Source: Candidatus Zhuqueibacterota bacterium
Lineage (GTDB): Bacteria; Zhuqueibacterota; Zhuqueibacteria; Thermofontimicrobiales; Thiofontviventaceae
DNA length: 7,443 nucleotides
Direction of reading: 5' to 3'
Assembly (NCBI GenBank): GCA_014729735.1
Contig: WJJN01000137.1
Location: 1-7,443, forward strand
A program made the position numbers and the translations under genes. This document shows, in pieces, positions 1 through 6,295 of this stretch; position 1 is the stretch's first letter; each line of letters starts with the position of its first letter. The notes beneath the pieces were generated by a model. It worked only from the letters and a program-made list of their open reading frames with translations. It had not been told where the DNA came from and did no database searches.

Positions 1-43
1 GTAATAGAAATAAAGCGATCCATATCTTTTTTTTAATTCTCAT
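1..43 (-). CDS. N-terminus of an exported or membrane protein (partial, runs off left edge)
   Basis: Fourteen codons are visible on the minus strand, starting with ATG at 43-41. They read MRIKKKIWIALFLL: a short basic head followed by a hydrophobic run, as expected for a signal peptide or first transmembrane segment. An AGGAG ribosome binding site lies 6 bases upstream (54-50). The start is only 14 bases after the stop codon of the FecR-domain gene, so the two are very probably co-transcribed. The rest of the gene is outside the window and its function cannot be read. FecR-domain proteins are sometimes encoded next to CHASE2-type cyclases or outer-membrane proteins, but nothing here tells which, if either, applies. 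Confidence 0.7.
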   Translation of the reverse strand, partial: MRIKKKIWIALFLL

Positions 44-49
44 CTTGTT

Positions 50-54
50 CTCCT
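50..54 (-). promoter_or_regulatory. Ribosome binding site of the truncated left-edge gene
   Basis: AGGAG is read on the minus strand, 6 bases before the ATG at 43-41, inside the 14-base gap after the FecR gene. It is the main evidence that the 14 visible codons are a real gene start rather than chance. Confidence 0.65.
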
Positions 55-57
55 AAT

Positions 58-885
58 TTAGGGTAGATCAGGAGGTTCCGGGGGTTCTGGTAAATTGGGT
101 GTTGTAGTGCTTTCCGTGCGATTGATCATATAAATAATGACGCCTGTGCCGGATACCGCCACTGCCGGTACCAGGAATTTAGGCGTAAAAAACCAGGGAC
201 GTGATACAGACCGGTAGCTTCTATGCCACCGGAAAATCTCTGCTTTCATACTGCTGCTCACTTTGGTAATAACCGGCGCCTTGCCTTTTATTACTGTTGC
301 ATATCCCCCTTCGAATAATCGCGATTCTCCCTGGTTGTTTTTCAACTTGACAGTACCATCGAAAACGTACACATATCCCTCATTCGTGTTAGGATTATAA
401 CTGATATAAAATTCAGTTCCTCCGACAATCACGCCGAAATCTCTGGTTTTGGCTTCAAACCTGTTTTTTACATCTGCAATCAAACCACCAGAGAACAACT
501 CCGCTATCTTGTAAAATCCCTGCTCCAGTATCTGTTGCGACATTTCTTCTTTTAGCCTGCCAAGTCTGACTTTCGTGTTATAATTTAAAAACAGACTTCC
601 CCCACCGTAAGCTTTTGAAAATTCAAATAGCACCGTCGATTGTTCAAACGTACGCAATGTATCATTAATGCCGATTTTTTCACCAAGGCTTGCAGATTTC
701 CACCTGTTCAAACCAGAATTATAGATTTGAACCTGACTGGTATAGTCCTTGATTCTCTTGTTACCAATTTTAATTTCTTTGATAGTGCCAATCACATTGT
801 CCGACGTGGTATCTCCGGAGCTTTTTACAGAAAAACAAATTAAAATGAAAATGGAGGTTAGAAAATACTTGGTAAAATCTTTCAT
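58..885 (-). CDS. FecR-domain protein with N-terminal signal and C-terminal membrane anchor
   Basis: A 275-residue protein. Residues 1-22 form a signal peptide or membrane anchor (basic start, then FLTSIFILICFSV). Residues about 55-200 match the FecR fold: a pattern of short strands with a GVIVGGTEFYISY core at 151-163, then VYVFDGTVKL (172-181) and a GGYATV turn (193-198). A second hydrophobic segment at about 237-255 is followed by a 20-residue tail ending in Pro-Glu repeats (PEPPEPPDLP). The predicted layout is a periplasmic FecR domain held by one or two membrane segments. Classical FecR relays an outer-membrane signal to an ECF sigma factor. No sigma gene lies nearby, so a structural or sensory envelope role is as likely. 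The ATG at 885 has AGAGG 10 bases upstream (900-896). The gene is coupled to the truncated gene downstream (14-base gap). The family call is fairly sure; the role is unknown. Confidence 0.85.
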   Translation of the reverse strand: MKDFTKYFLTSIFILICFSVKSSGDTTSDNVIGTIKEIKIGNKRIKDYTSQVQIYNSGLNRWKSASLGEKIGINDTLRTFEQSTVLFEFSKAYGGGSLFLNYNTKVRLGRLKEEMSQQILEQGFYKIAELFSGGLIADVKNRFEAKTRDFGVIVGGTEFYISYNPNTNEGYVYVFDGTVKLKNNQGESRLFEGGYATVIKGKAPVITKVSSSMKAEIFRWHRSYRSVSRPWFFTPKFLVPAVAVSGTGVIIYMINRTESTTTPNLPEPPEPPDLP

Positions 886-1188
886 TGATCATCTGCCTCT
901 TTAATTCTACATGAGCATAACTTCATAATGTGTTTCAACTGGGAACGCGTTTATCAATAAATAGTTTAACATTATCCAATAAAATCGATTGTAATATCCT
1001 TTGATTTTAATGACTAATGCTTGCCTTAACATGAATAACGCCGTTGTAAAAGCGTTTTTAGACGTTCCGGCTAGTGACCGAACTCGGTGCTGACTTTCTT
1101 TATCAGCTCCGAATTCATGAATAATCAATTAATTAAAATGATGCTGCAAAAAAAAAGCCAAGATAATATCGGGAGGGATGTACGCAGC
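886..1188. other. 303-bp intergenic region with weak hairpins, no convincing gene
   Basis: This gap separates the permease stop from the FecR start. It contains an imperfect inverted repeat at 1081-1115: GCTGA (1089-1093) pairs with TCAGC (1103-1107), and outer arms CGG/CCG and AA/TT pair with two mismatches. It also has a 5-bp inverted repeat AACGC/GCGTT (1037-1041 and 1052-1056), and a run of nine A's at 1148-1156 (T's on the transcribed minus strand) that no stable stem precedes. Either hairpin could slow or end transcription from the permease gene, but neither is a canonical terminator. A promoter for the FecR gene is expected here; I could not pick a convincing -35/-10 pair. A 73-codon minus-strand reading frame at 907-1128 has no family resemblance and I do not call it a gene. 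Confidence 0.5.
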
Positions 1189-3384
1189 TCAATCAATTGC
1201 CTCTCGGGCAAGTATCAGATAAAGACAGAATATCAAATCTGTTTGTATTTTGTCTATCGAATTCGAGTTGATAAATTCTCGCGCAATTTTGGATATTGTG
1301 GATTTGCGATCGGAAACATATTCTCTGAAAAATTTAATCAATCTGTCAGAATTTTCACCTGCATGTTCCAGCAGTTTAACATTCTCAACGAACCTGCTCA
1401 TATCACCGGTCGATCTTTTTGAATATAGTCTGAGAATTGCCCGAAATGTATAAACTCCGTGTTCGTAATCCTCCTGTTTGGCATATAAAAAACGATAGAA
1501 TTCCTCGCCGCAGTCGCACAGTTCGCAAATACAGTATAACAATTCTTCTCTGACTTTTACAGGCATGTGTCGATTTACCGTTTTTCTTAACATCAGATTC
1601 AGGCGTTTTACGTTTTTCATTTCCGCTATTGCCCGGGCACCGTGAATGACGAGCCGGGGATTTTCCGACCGGTTGAAAATATTTTCGATTCTCTTATACG
1701 ATGATTTGTCTTTCAGCATTGCCAGCGACAACATACTTTTTCCCAGCAGATAAATATCTTCGGATTCCAACGCGTCCCGTAGTACAGGAATTGCCTCCAT
1801 AATGCCATGTTCACCCAGAATCTCCGCAGCGATATAGGCTGTGGTATATTCACCTTGCTGCACTTCATTCATTATTTTTCTGGCAGCTTCCTGGCTAAAA
1901 TTAATTTGACCCAGTGCGCCCAGAGCCCTGCCTCTGACAGTAAAACGCGGAGAATCAAGAAATGCGATCAGTCTTCTCTCTGAAAGTTCGGATGGTATTT
2001 CCCGGAGTTTCTCAACTCCGTGATACTCCTGCGCCACATTCAACTCTTTATCAAGGCGCTGCAATGTAAACAGCGCCCGAATTTCGCGGAAAGAGACAAA
2101 GACTCCTAAAACATCTTTTATTTTCCAGTCAGCAACCGGTCTCAGCCGGCGCACGACAAACCACATTGGAATTAAAATAATTAGAATGCTGCTAAAGTAA
2201 ATACGGTAAGTATCCAACCCATTGATATTCATTGTGGCTAAGAGCTTTAGCATGCCACCGCCGATGAATGTACCTGACAATCCGGCGAACACTCCGGAGA
2301 TGATATAGATCAGCATATTCGATGCGACGCGCTTATCCTGTGGCACGATGCTCAGAAAATAGTGATTGAGCGTGGTCATCGAGCCGGCGCGACAGATACC
2401 GATAAGGAGAAAAATGATGGCAGGAAAATAAATCAGAAATGATTGGGGCGCCAGCATCCACATTGCGGCGCAAACTATTAATCCAAAGGTATAGAGAATC
2501 AGCATCGGTCGCGGTCCTACACGATCCAGCACCAGACTGTTCACCAGCGATGCGACCACTGCGCCGACGATTTGCAGCAGTGCATAAAACAGTGCATTAT
2601 AATCCGAAACGCGATACCCGTTTTTCAGGGCAACCATTGTGAATGGCGTTACTAGCATTACCATCACCACTGCAGCAATCCAGGCAAACAGCAATTTTCT
2701 GATTCGACGGTCCTCATTCCAGATATAAGATAGCGCCTTTCCGGTGGGCTCCTTTCCGGAAATACGCGTGTTTTTCGATTCCGGCACGCGATTTATCAGA
2801 AAAGCTGAAATCCATCCTGTTACCGCGCCGAATGCAATAATCTTTTGATATGTTTCAACAGTATCCGACCGGTGCAAAATAACGATCAGCGTCGACACTG
2901 CCATGAAATAGAAAAGATTAAAATGAATCCAAACCCTGGAAATATAACTACCACGATTTGATTTACTGGTAATTTCACCGAGGATCGGGGTGTTTGCAGT
3001 TAACCCGGCGCTTCTGAATGCAAAAAAACCGAAGGCACCCAGCATGAGCAATCCAAGTCCATACTTACTTCCGAACCGATTTGTAAGGAATGGAACTCCT
3101 ATCATTATCGCCGCCGATGTATTTCTCAGCGCCCAGCTTATGGCGTAGGAACGGGATGCGCCGTAAGTACCGACAAGCTTTTTGCCCAAAAACATAAAAG
3201 GCATTGTCAGGTAGAAAAATGAAGTCAGTACTCCCACCAGATAATCATCCGCGCCATTTTTAATCGCGTATAAAATTAGCATGCTATCAGCCAGACAGCC
3301 AAAGGAAAGCGCATTCAGTCGCGTAAAACGCACATAGCGCCTTCTCCCTGTTTCCGAAGCTGAGACAGATAGTGTCGATCTCAT
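1189..3384 (-). CDS. MFS permease fused to a C-terminal HEAT-repeat domain
   Basis: A 731-residue protein in two parts. Residues about 20-412 are a polytopic membrane domain of about 12 hydrophobic segments with the layout of the major facilitator superfamily, including the loop motif LDRVGPRP (286-293), the second-half version of the MFS DRxGRR signature. Residues about 465-605 are helical pairs in the HEAT/PBS-lyase style, for example RGRALGALGQI (484-494), AYIAAEILGEHG (516-527) and IHGARAIAEM (580-589). The tail to 731 is helical. A CxCxxCxC cluster lies at 618-625. The likely role is transport across the inner membrane, with a cytoplasmic scaffold for a partner; the substrate is unknown. 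The ATG at 3384 has no Shine-Dalgarno site and the first internal Met is residue 35, so a non-ATG start cannot be excluded. It lies 77 bp behind the ATPase gene on the same strand. Fold confidence is high; function is open. Confidence 0.88.
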   Translation of the reverse strand: MRSTLSVSASETGRRRYVRFTRLNALSFGCLADSMLILYAIKNGADDYLVGVLTSFFYLTMPFMFLGKKLVGTYGASRSYAISWALRNTSAAIMIGVPFLTNRFGSKYGLGLLMLGAFGFFAFRSAGLTANTPILGEITSKSNRGSYISRVWIHFNLFYFMAVSTLIVILHRSDTVETYQKIIAFGAVTGWISAFLINRVPESKNTRISGKEPTGKALSYIWNEDRRIRKLLFAWIAAVVMVMLVTPFTMVALKNGYRVSDYNALFYALLQIVGAVVASLVNSLVLDRVGPRPMLILYTFGLIVCAAMWMLAPQSFLIYFPAIIFLLIGICRAGSMTTLNHYFLSIVPQDKRVASNMLIYIISGVFAGLSGTFIGGGMLKLLATMNINGLDTYRIYFSSILIILIPMWFVVRRLRPVADWKIKDVLGVFVSFREIRALFTLQRLDKELNVAQEYHGVEKLREIPSELSERRLIAFLDSPRFTVRGRALGALGQINFSQEAARKIMNEVQQGEYTTAYIAAEILGEHGIMEAIPVLRDALESEDIYLLGKSMLSLAMLKDKSSYKRIENIFNRSENPRLVIHGARAIAEMKNVKRLNLMLRKTVNRHMPVKVREELLYCICELCDCGEEFYRFLYAKQEDYEHGVYTFRAILRLYSKRSTGDMSRFVENVKLLEHAGENSDRLIKFFREYVSDRKSTISKIAREFINSNSIDKIQTDLIFCLYLILAREAID

Positions 3385-3404
3385 ATTTTGTTGTGTTAGT
3401 TATT

Positions 3405-3467
3405 CTTATCAAATTAAACGATAAAGATAAGCTAAAAATCAACAAAATTCAACAAAAAATCTTATCT
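3405..3467. repeat. AT-rich spacer with three competing inverted-repeat elements
   Basis: CTTATC (3405-3410), AGATAAG (3425-3431) and CTTATCT (3461-3467) lie in the gap between the ATPase and permease genes. The middle element can pair with either flank: 6-bp arms on one side, 7-bp arms on the other. The right-hand copy includes the ATPase stop codon. A 10-bp near-direct repeat (CAACAAAATT, CAACAAAAAA) fills 3440-3459. The arms are AT-rich, so the stems would be weak. The arrangement could affect read-through or translation of the permease, or be chance in AT-rich DNA. Confidence 0.3.
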
Positions 3468-4652
3468 GAAAAACAAATTTGTATTTCTTAACGACCGGTG
3501 ACGCTCTTTCATACGTCCGAGAACGTCTTTTACCGATGTCACATCTTTACCAAATTCTTTCTTCTTCTCTTCGATTAGCTCTTTATGAGACTTATCCTTT
3601 GACTCGACTTCATCAGCTACTTCCTTTTCATCGGGTTGACCAATATCTTCTTTATCCACGACCTTTATATCAGCGATCGATGGTTCTTTAATGTCGTTCG
3701 GAACAACTTTTTCCGATTCAGGTGTTGTTTCCTTTTTTCGGTCAACCTTTTCTTTTACCTTTGCTTCAGTTTTCGGCTCTGTCTTTGTTTTCGCTTTTTT
3801 GGGTCTGGCGACTGTACGCGCCGGCTTGTCTGTCGACCTTGCAAATCGATCACCAATCTGTTTTATAACGTCTTCGTTGATGATCTCCAGTTGATTCGTT
3901 TCACCGGCTTTAAGCGCCAGTTTCGCCATCCGATTTACTAAACGCGGCACACCGAATTCCGAATGTTTCCAGATTTCCTTAATGGCATTTTCTGTGAAAA
4001 TCTTTTTCTTCGCGCCGGCGCATTCCAGCCGGTGTTCGATATAATCCTTCATGACTTCTTCGGATTCCATTTTGTGCAATTTGCAGTACACACCGATGCG
4101 CTGATACAAGTTTGCCATCTCGGGACGTTCCAGATTTCGAGCTAACTCGGGCTGTCCTGCCAGTATCATCGTAAACAGATTCCGATCATCTTCCTGCATA
4201 TTCGTTAATAAACGCAAGCTCTGAAGGTTAATTCGCCGAATTGCATTACCTTCATCGATGAAGATGAGCACACGCTTCCCGGCATCAGCAGTTTCAAATA
4301 ATATTGTATTGAATTTTTCAAGCAATGCTTCTTTATTTTTGATTTTACAATTTTCATTTGTCAACTGACCAATAATTTCCCTCATGATTTGCGGGAACGT
4401 CAAGTCGGGATTAGTTACAAATGCAATTCTATATTTATCCTGATCCAGTGAGTCCAGAGTTACGCGAAGGGACATTGTTTTTCCGAGTCCGACTTCTCCG
4501 ACAACAACAGCCAAACATTCGTCCCCCTCCTCAATCGCGAATAAAAGTTCGGCAACAGCATTTTCAACAGTTGAATGCATCGGAAAATACATTCCCGGAT
4601 CAGGGGTATTATTGAATGCGTGTTTCGTAAGTCCCCAATAGTCCAAATACAT
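3462..4652 (-). CDS. ExeA/TniB-type AAA ATPase with long charged C-terminal tail
   Basis: A 396-residue protein. The opening MYLDYWGLTKHAFNNTPDP with YFP at 22-24 is the typical start of ExeA-family ATPases. Walker A is GEVGLGKT (52-59), Walker B is VLIFIDEGN (128-136), a sensor-like LAGQPEL follows at 164-170, YQRIG (183-187) may hold the arginine finger, and GVPRLVNRM (234-242) matches the sensor-2 region. Residues about 272-350 are a Lys/Glu/Pro-rich low-complexity linker, ending in a basic segment (DVLGRMKERHRS, 376-387). ExeA of type II secretion carries a membrane segment and a peptidoglycan-binding domain; neither is seen here, so this is probably a soluble ATPase. It is preceded by GGAGG (4665-4661) 8 bases before the ATG, and by the HTH gene 19 bases upstream, so the two form an operon. 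No secretin, pilus or transposase gene is present. The ATPase call is secure; the process it drives is unknown. Confidence 0.9.
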   Translation of the reverse strand: MYLDYWGLTKHAFNNTPDPGMYFPMHSTVENAVAELLFAIEEGDECLAVVVGEVGLGKTMSLRVTLDSLDQDKYRIAFVTNPDLTFPQIMREIIGQLTNENCKIKNKEALLEKFNTILFETADAGKRVLIFIDEGNAIRRINLQSLRLLTNMQEDDRNLFTMILAGQPELARNLERPEMANLYQRIGVYCKLHKMESEEVMKDYIEHRLECAGAKKKIFTENAIKEIWKHSEFGVPRLVNRMAKLALKAGETNQLEIINEDVIKQIGDRFARSTDKPARTVARPKKAKTKTEPKTEAKVKEKVDRKKETTPESEKVVPNDIKEPSIADIKVVDKEDIGQPDEKEVADEVESKDKSHKELIEEKKKEFGKDVTSVKDVLGRMKERHRSLRNTNLFFR

Positions 4653-4671
4653 TTAAATTACCTCCACATTA

Positions 4672-5184
4672 TTAATTCTGTTTCGATTTCCGGAAATATT
4701 CCACAATATCTTCTGCGAGAAATCTTAATTGCGAGCCGATTTTGTAGCTCGTTATTTCATTGTTGTGAACATTTTTATACAGCGTTCTGCGACTGATTTT
4801 AAGCAAATTGCACACATCTTCGGAAGTCAGCATTTGCAGGGATTTTTTCGGTTCAAACATGAATCGAAAAACCACCTCATTTTTTTCATTTCGATAGATT
4901 CTTACATTTGCCTCTTCAGTGCTCCCTTTCATTATTTCACAATAATTAAAAAGAGAATTCAATTCATTTGTTTGCTCCGGCGATAACGTCACATCAAATA
5001 AATCCGAATGTTCCGATCTTTCAGGAGAGGCATCGGCAGCAGCTTTATCCTCATTCTGAGGCATCGAATCGAGATATTGATGCACATCTTTTTTCATCTG
5101 TTCGCGACGTTTCGCCCGAAGCAAAGCCGCAGTCTGTACTTCTTTGTTCCTCCTTCTTCTTTGTACAATACTTATTTTTTCCAT
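4672..5184 (-). CDS. Helix-turn-helix (excisionase/MerR-like) DNA-binding protein
   Basis: 170 residues from the ATG at 5184. The last 50 residues form a winged-helix DNA-binding domain of the excisionase/HTH_17 type: LTSEDVCNLLKISRRTLYKN (about 119-138), then the wing YKIGSQLRFLAEDIVEYF (147-164). The N-terminus is strongly basic (QRRRRNKEVQ, then RAKRREQMKK). A middle segment (VRIYRNEKNEVVFRFMFEP, about 94-112) looks like a beta hairpin. An in-frame TTG at 5196 would add four residues; I prefer the ATG because GGGG lies 8 bases upstream and the TTG has no ribosome binding site. It is the first gene of the leftward operon and probably a regulator or DNA-targeting partner of the ATPase. No integrase is nearby, so an excisionase role is unlikely. 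Confidence 0.82.
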   Translation of the reverse strand: MEKISIVQRRRRNKEVQTAALLRAKRREQMKKDVHQYLDSMPQNEDKAAADASPERSEHSDLFDVTLSPEQTNELNSLFNYCEIMKGSTEEANVRIYRNEKNEVVFRFMFEPKKSLQMLTSEDVCNLLKISRRTLYKNVHNNEITSYKIGSQLRFLAEDIVEYFRKSKQN

Positions 5185-5249
5185 AGGAAACCCCAAACGA
5201 TAAAATTAGTATGAATTTTTTGTCATAAAGATTATCGGTAATTTAAATA

Positions 5250-5271
5250 ATTTTCTTTAGTTTTAGAAAAT
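5250..5271. repeat. Inverted repeat in the divergent promoter region
   Basis: ATTTTCT (5250-5256) and AGAAAAT (5265-5271) are perfect 7-bp arms around an 8-base loop, ending 2 bases before the predicted -35 box of the rightward promoter. The position suits an operator controlling one or both divergent units, possibly bound by the HTH protein encoded next door. The arms are AT-only except for one C/G pair, so chance is a real alternative. Confidence 0.3.
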
Positions 5272-5273
5272 AG

Positions 5274-5302
5274 TTGCAAATGATTATTGCATTTATTATA
5301 TT
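5274..5302 (+). promoter_or_regulatory. Predicted sigma-70-type promoter for the TatT-like gene
   Basis: TTGCAA (5274-5279) and TATATT (5297-5302) are separated by 17 bases. This would start transcription near 5309 and give a leader of about 38 bases carrying the strong ribosome binding site. The spacer holds overlapping short palindromes: TGCAA/TTGCA (5275-5279, 5287-5291) and AAATG/CATTT (5278-5282, 5290-5294). Confidence 0.42.
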
Positions 5303-5346
5303 TTGTGTAAGATATTTTAATTTAATGGTCTAACAAAGGAGGGAAA

Positions 5347-6135
5347 ATGAGATTTTTTGCTCAGGGTTTTGTGCTGATTTTCTTAATCGTCACTTGCTTA
5401 TCCGGACAGTCGCTAATTCAACAGGCAGACAGTCTGTATGAACTGAGGGGAGAAAATTTTAACGAGGAAACTCTTCTTGCCGATAGTACGAATATCAACA
5501 AGGCAATCGATCTTTACAAGCAAGCAATTGAGAACAACACCGGAGCTGAAAAAGAAGAAGCGATCTGGAAACTGATGCGGGCTTACTATTTCAAAGGAAA
5601 TTACACGACTCACGATAGCGAACTGAAAAAAGCCATTTACGACAAGGGCAAGAACCTCGGAGAAGAAGGACTGGATGAATTTCCAAAATCCAAAGGGATT
5701 AATTTATTCTCAGCAATTGTCTGGGGTGTTTGGGGTGAAGAATTCGGTATTTTGAAAGCTGCACGCAAAGGAGTCGCCGGAAAAATTAAAGATCGCTGTG
5801 AGACAGTTATTGAAATCGATCCGATGTTTGATGAAGCCGGCGCCTATCGCGTATTGGGACGAGTTCATTTTAAAGCTCCCAAAATACCATTTATTCTGGG
5901 ATGGCCCTCGAAAGACAAAGCTGTTGAGTATCTGCAAAAAGCTCATGAAAAGTACCCCGAAAATTTGACAACCAAACAATTCCTGGCTGAGGCGTTATAC
6001 GAGAAAGACAAGAAAGAAGAAGCCATCAGTCTGATGAAGGAAATTCTCGCCGAAGAAGAGACAGTAGAAGGCATCGCTGAAGATGCAGTTCTTAAAGCAG
6101 AAGTGCGGGAAACACTGAAAGAGTGGGAAAGCTAG
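5347..6135 (+). CDS. Exported TPR protein resembling TatT (TRAP-associated T component)
   Basis: A 262-residue protein with a signal peptide (residues 1-20). Cys17 follows LIVT, a poor lipobox because Thr replaces the usual Gly/Ala/Ser, so lipid attachment is uncertain. The mature part is all-helical. TPR-like pairs appear at about 51-66 (NINKAIDLYKQAIENN) and 189-235 (KAVEYLQKAHEKYPEN, then EAISLMKEIL). The block from VWGVWGEEFG (125-134) through RVLGRVHFKAPKIPFILGW (168-186) matches my recollection of TatT-family proteins, which form helical scaffolds in the periplasm with TRAP-type solute binding proteins. No TRAP transporter subunits are in the window. AGGAGGG (5337-5343) sits just 3 bases before the ATG, an unusually tight spacing. 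A strong terminator follows the stop. The TPR call is sure; the TatT assignment is moderate. Confidence 0.85.
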   Translation: MRFFAQGFVLIFLIVTCLSGQSLIQQADSLYELRGENFNEETLLADSTNINKAIDLYKQAIENNTGAEKEEAIWKLMRAYYFKGNYTTHDSELKKAIYDKGKNLGEEGLDEFPKSKGINLFSAIVWGVWGEEFGILKAARKGVAGKIKDRCETVIEIDPMFDEAGAYRVLGRVHFKAPKIPFILGWPSKDKAVEYLQKAHEKYPENLTTKQFLAEALYEKDKKEEAISLMKEILAEEETVEGIAEDAVLKAEVRETLKEWES

Positions 6136-6161
6136 AAAAATCAAGCTATTTGCATCGTTTT

Positions 6162-6203
6162 AAAGAATCTCACATCACGAATCTCAGATGTGAGATTCTT
6201 TTT
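6162..6203 (+). terminator. Rho-independent terminator after the TatT-like gene
   Basis: A perfect 15-bp stem (6162-6176 with 6187-6201) encloses a 10-base loop and ends in a TTTTT run (6199-6203), 27 bases after the TAG stop. The loop carries a second copy of the stem sequence GAATCTCA (6165-6172 and 6179-6186), so a shorter 8-bp hairpin with loop GATG (6179-6198) is an alternative fold. The T-run favours rightward termination. It separates the TatT-like gene from the transglutaminase gene. Confidence 0.85.
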
Positions 6204-6295
6204 AACCACAAAGTTTCAACAATAAGTCACAGTTCTTTGCATTAATCCCCGACTTCCCCTAAAACATAAAGTGTAATCAATTTTGAGAGAGAGCT

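Noticed and set aside
1028..1080. Possible integron-type attC site (GTTAAGGC on the minus strand near short inverted repeats)
   Set aside because: The core site does not match the GTTRRRY consensus, arm pairing is poor, and no integrase or gene cassette structure is present.
907..1128. A 73-codon minus-strand reading frame in the gap between the permease and FecR genes
   Set aside because: No family resemblance, no clear ribosome binding site, and the sequence crosses the imperfect hairpin; best treated as chance.
3462..4652. Transposon ATPase of the TniB/IstB kind marking a mobile element
   Set aside because: No transposase, no terminal inverted repeats and no target duplication; the opening TPDP motif fits ExeA better.
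4672..5184. Phage or integrative-element excisionase
   Set aside because: The HTH domain is of excisionase type, but no integrase, attachment site or phage gene is present; this domain type is common in ordinary regulators.
5278..5294. Fur box overlapping the rightward promoter
   Set aside because: Only about half of the positions match the Fur consensus and the downstream gene has no iron link.
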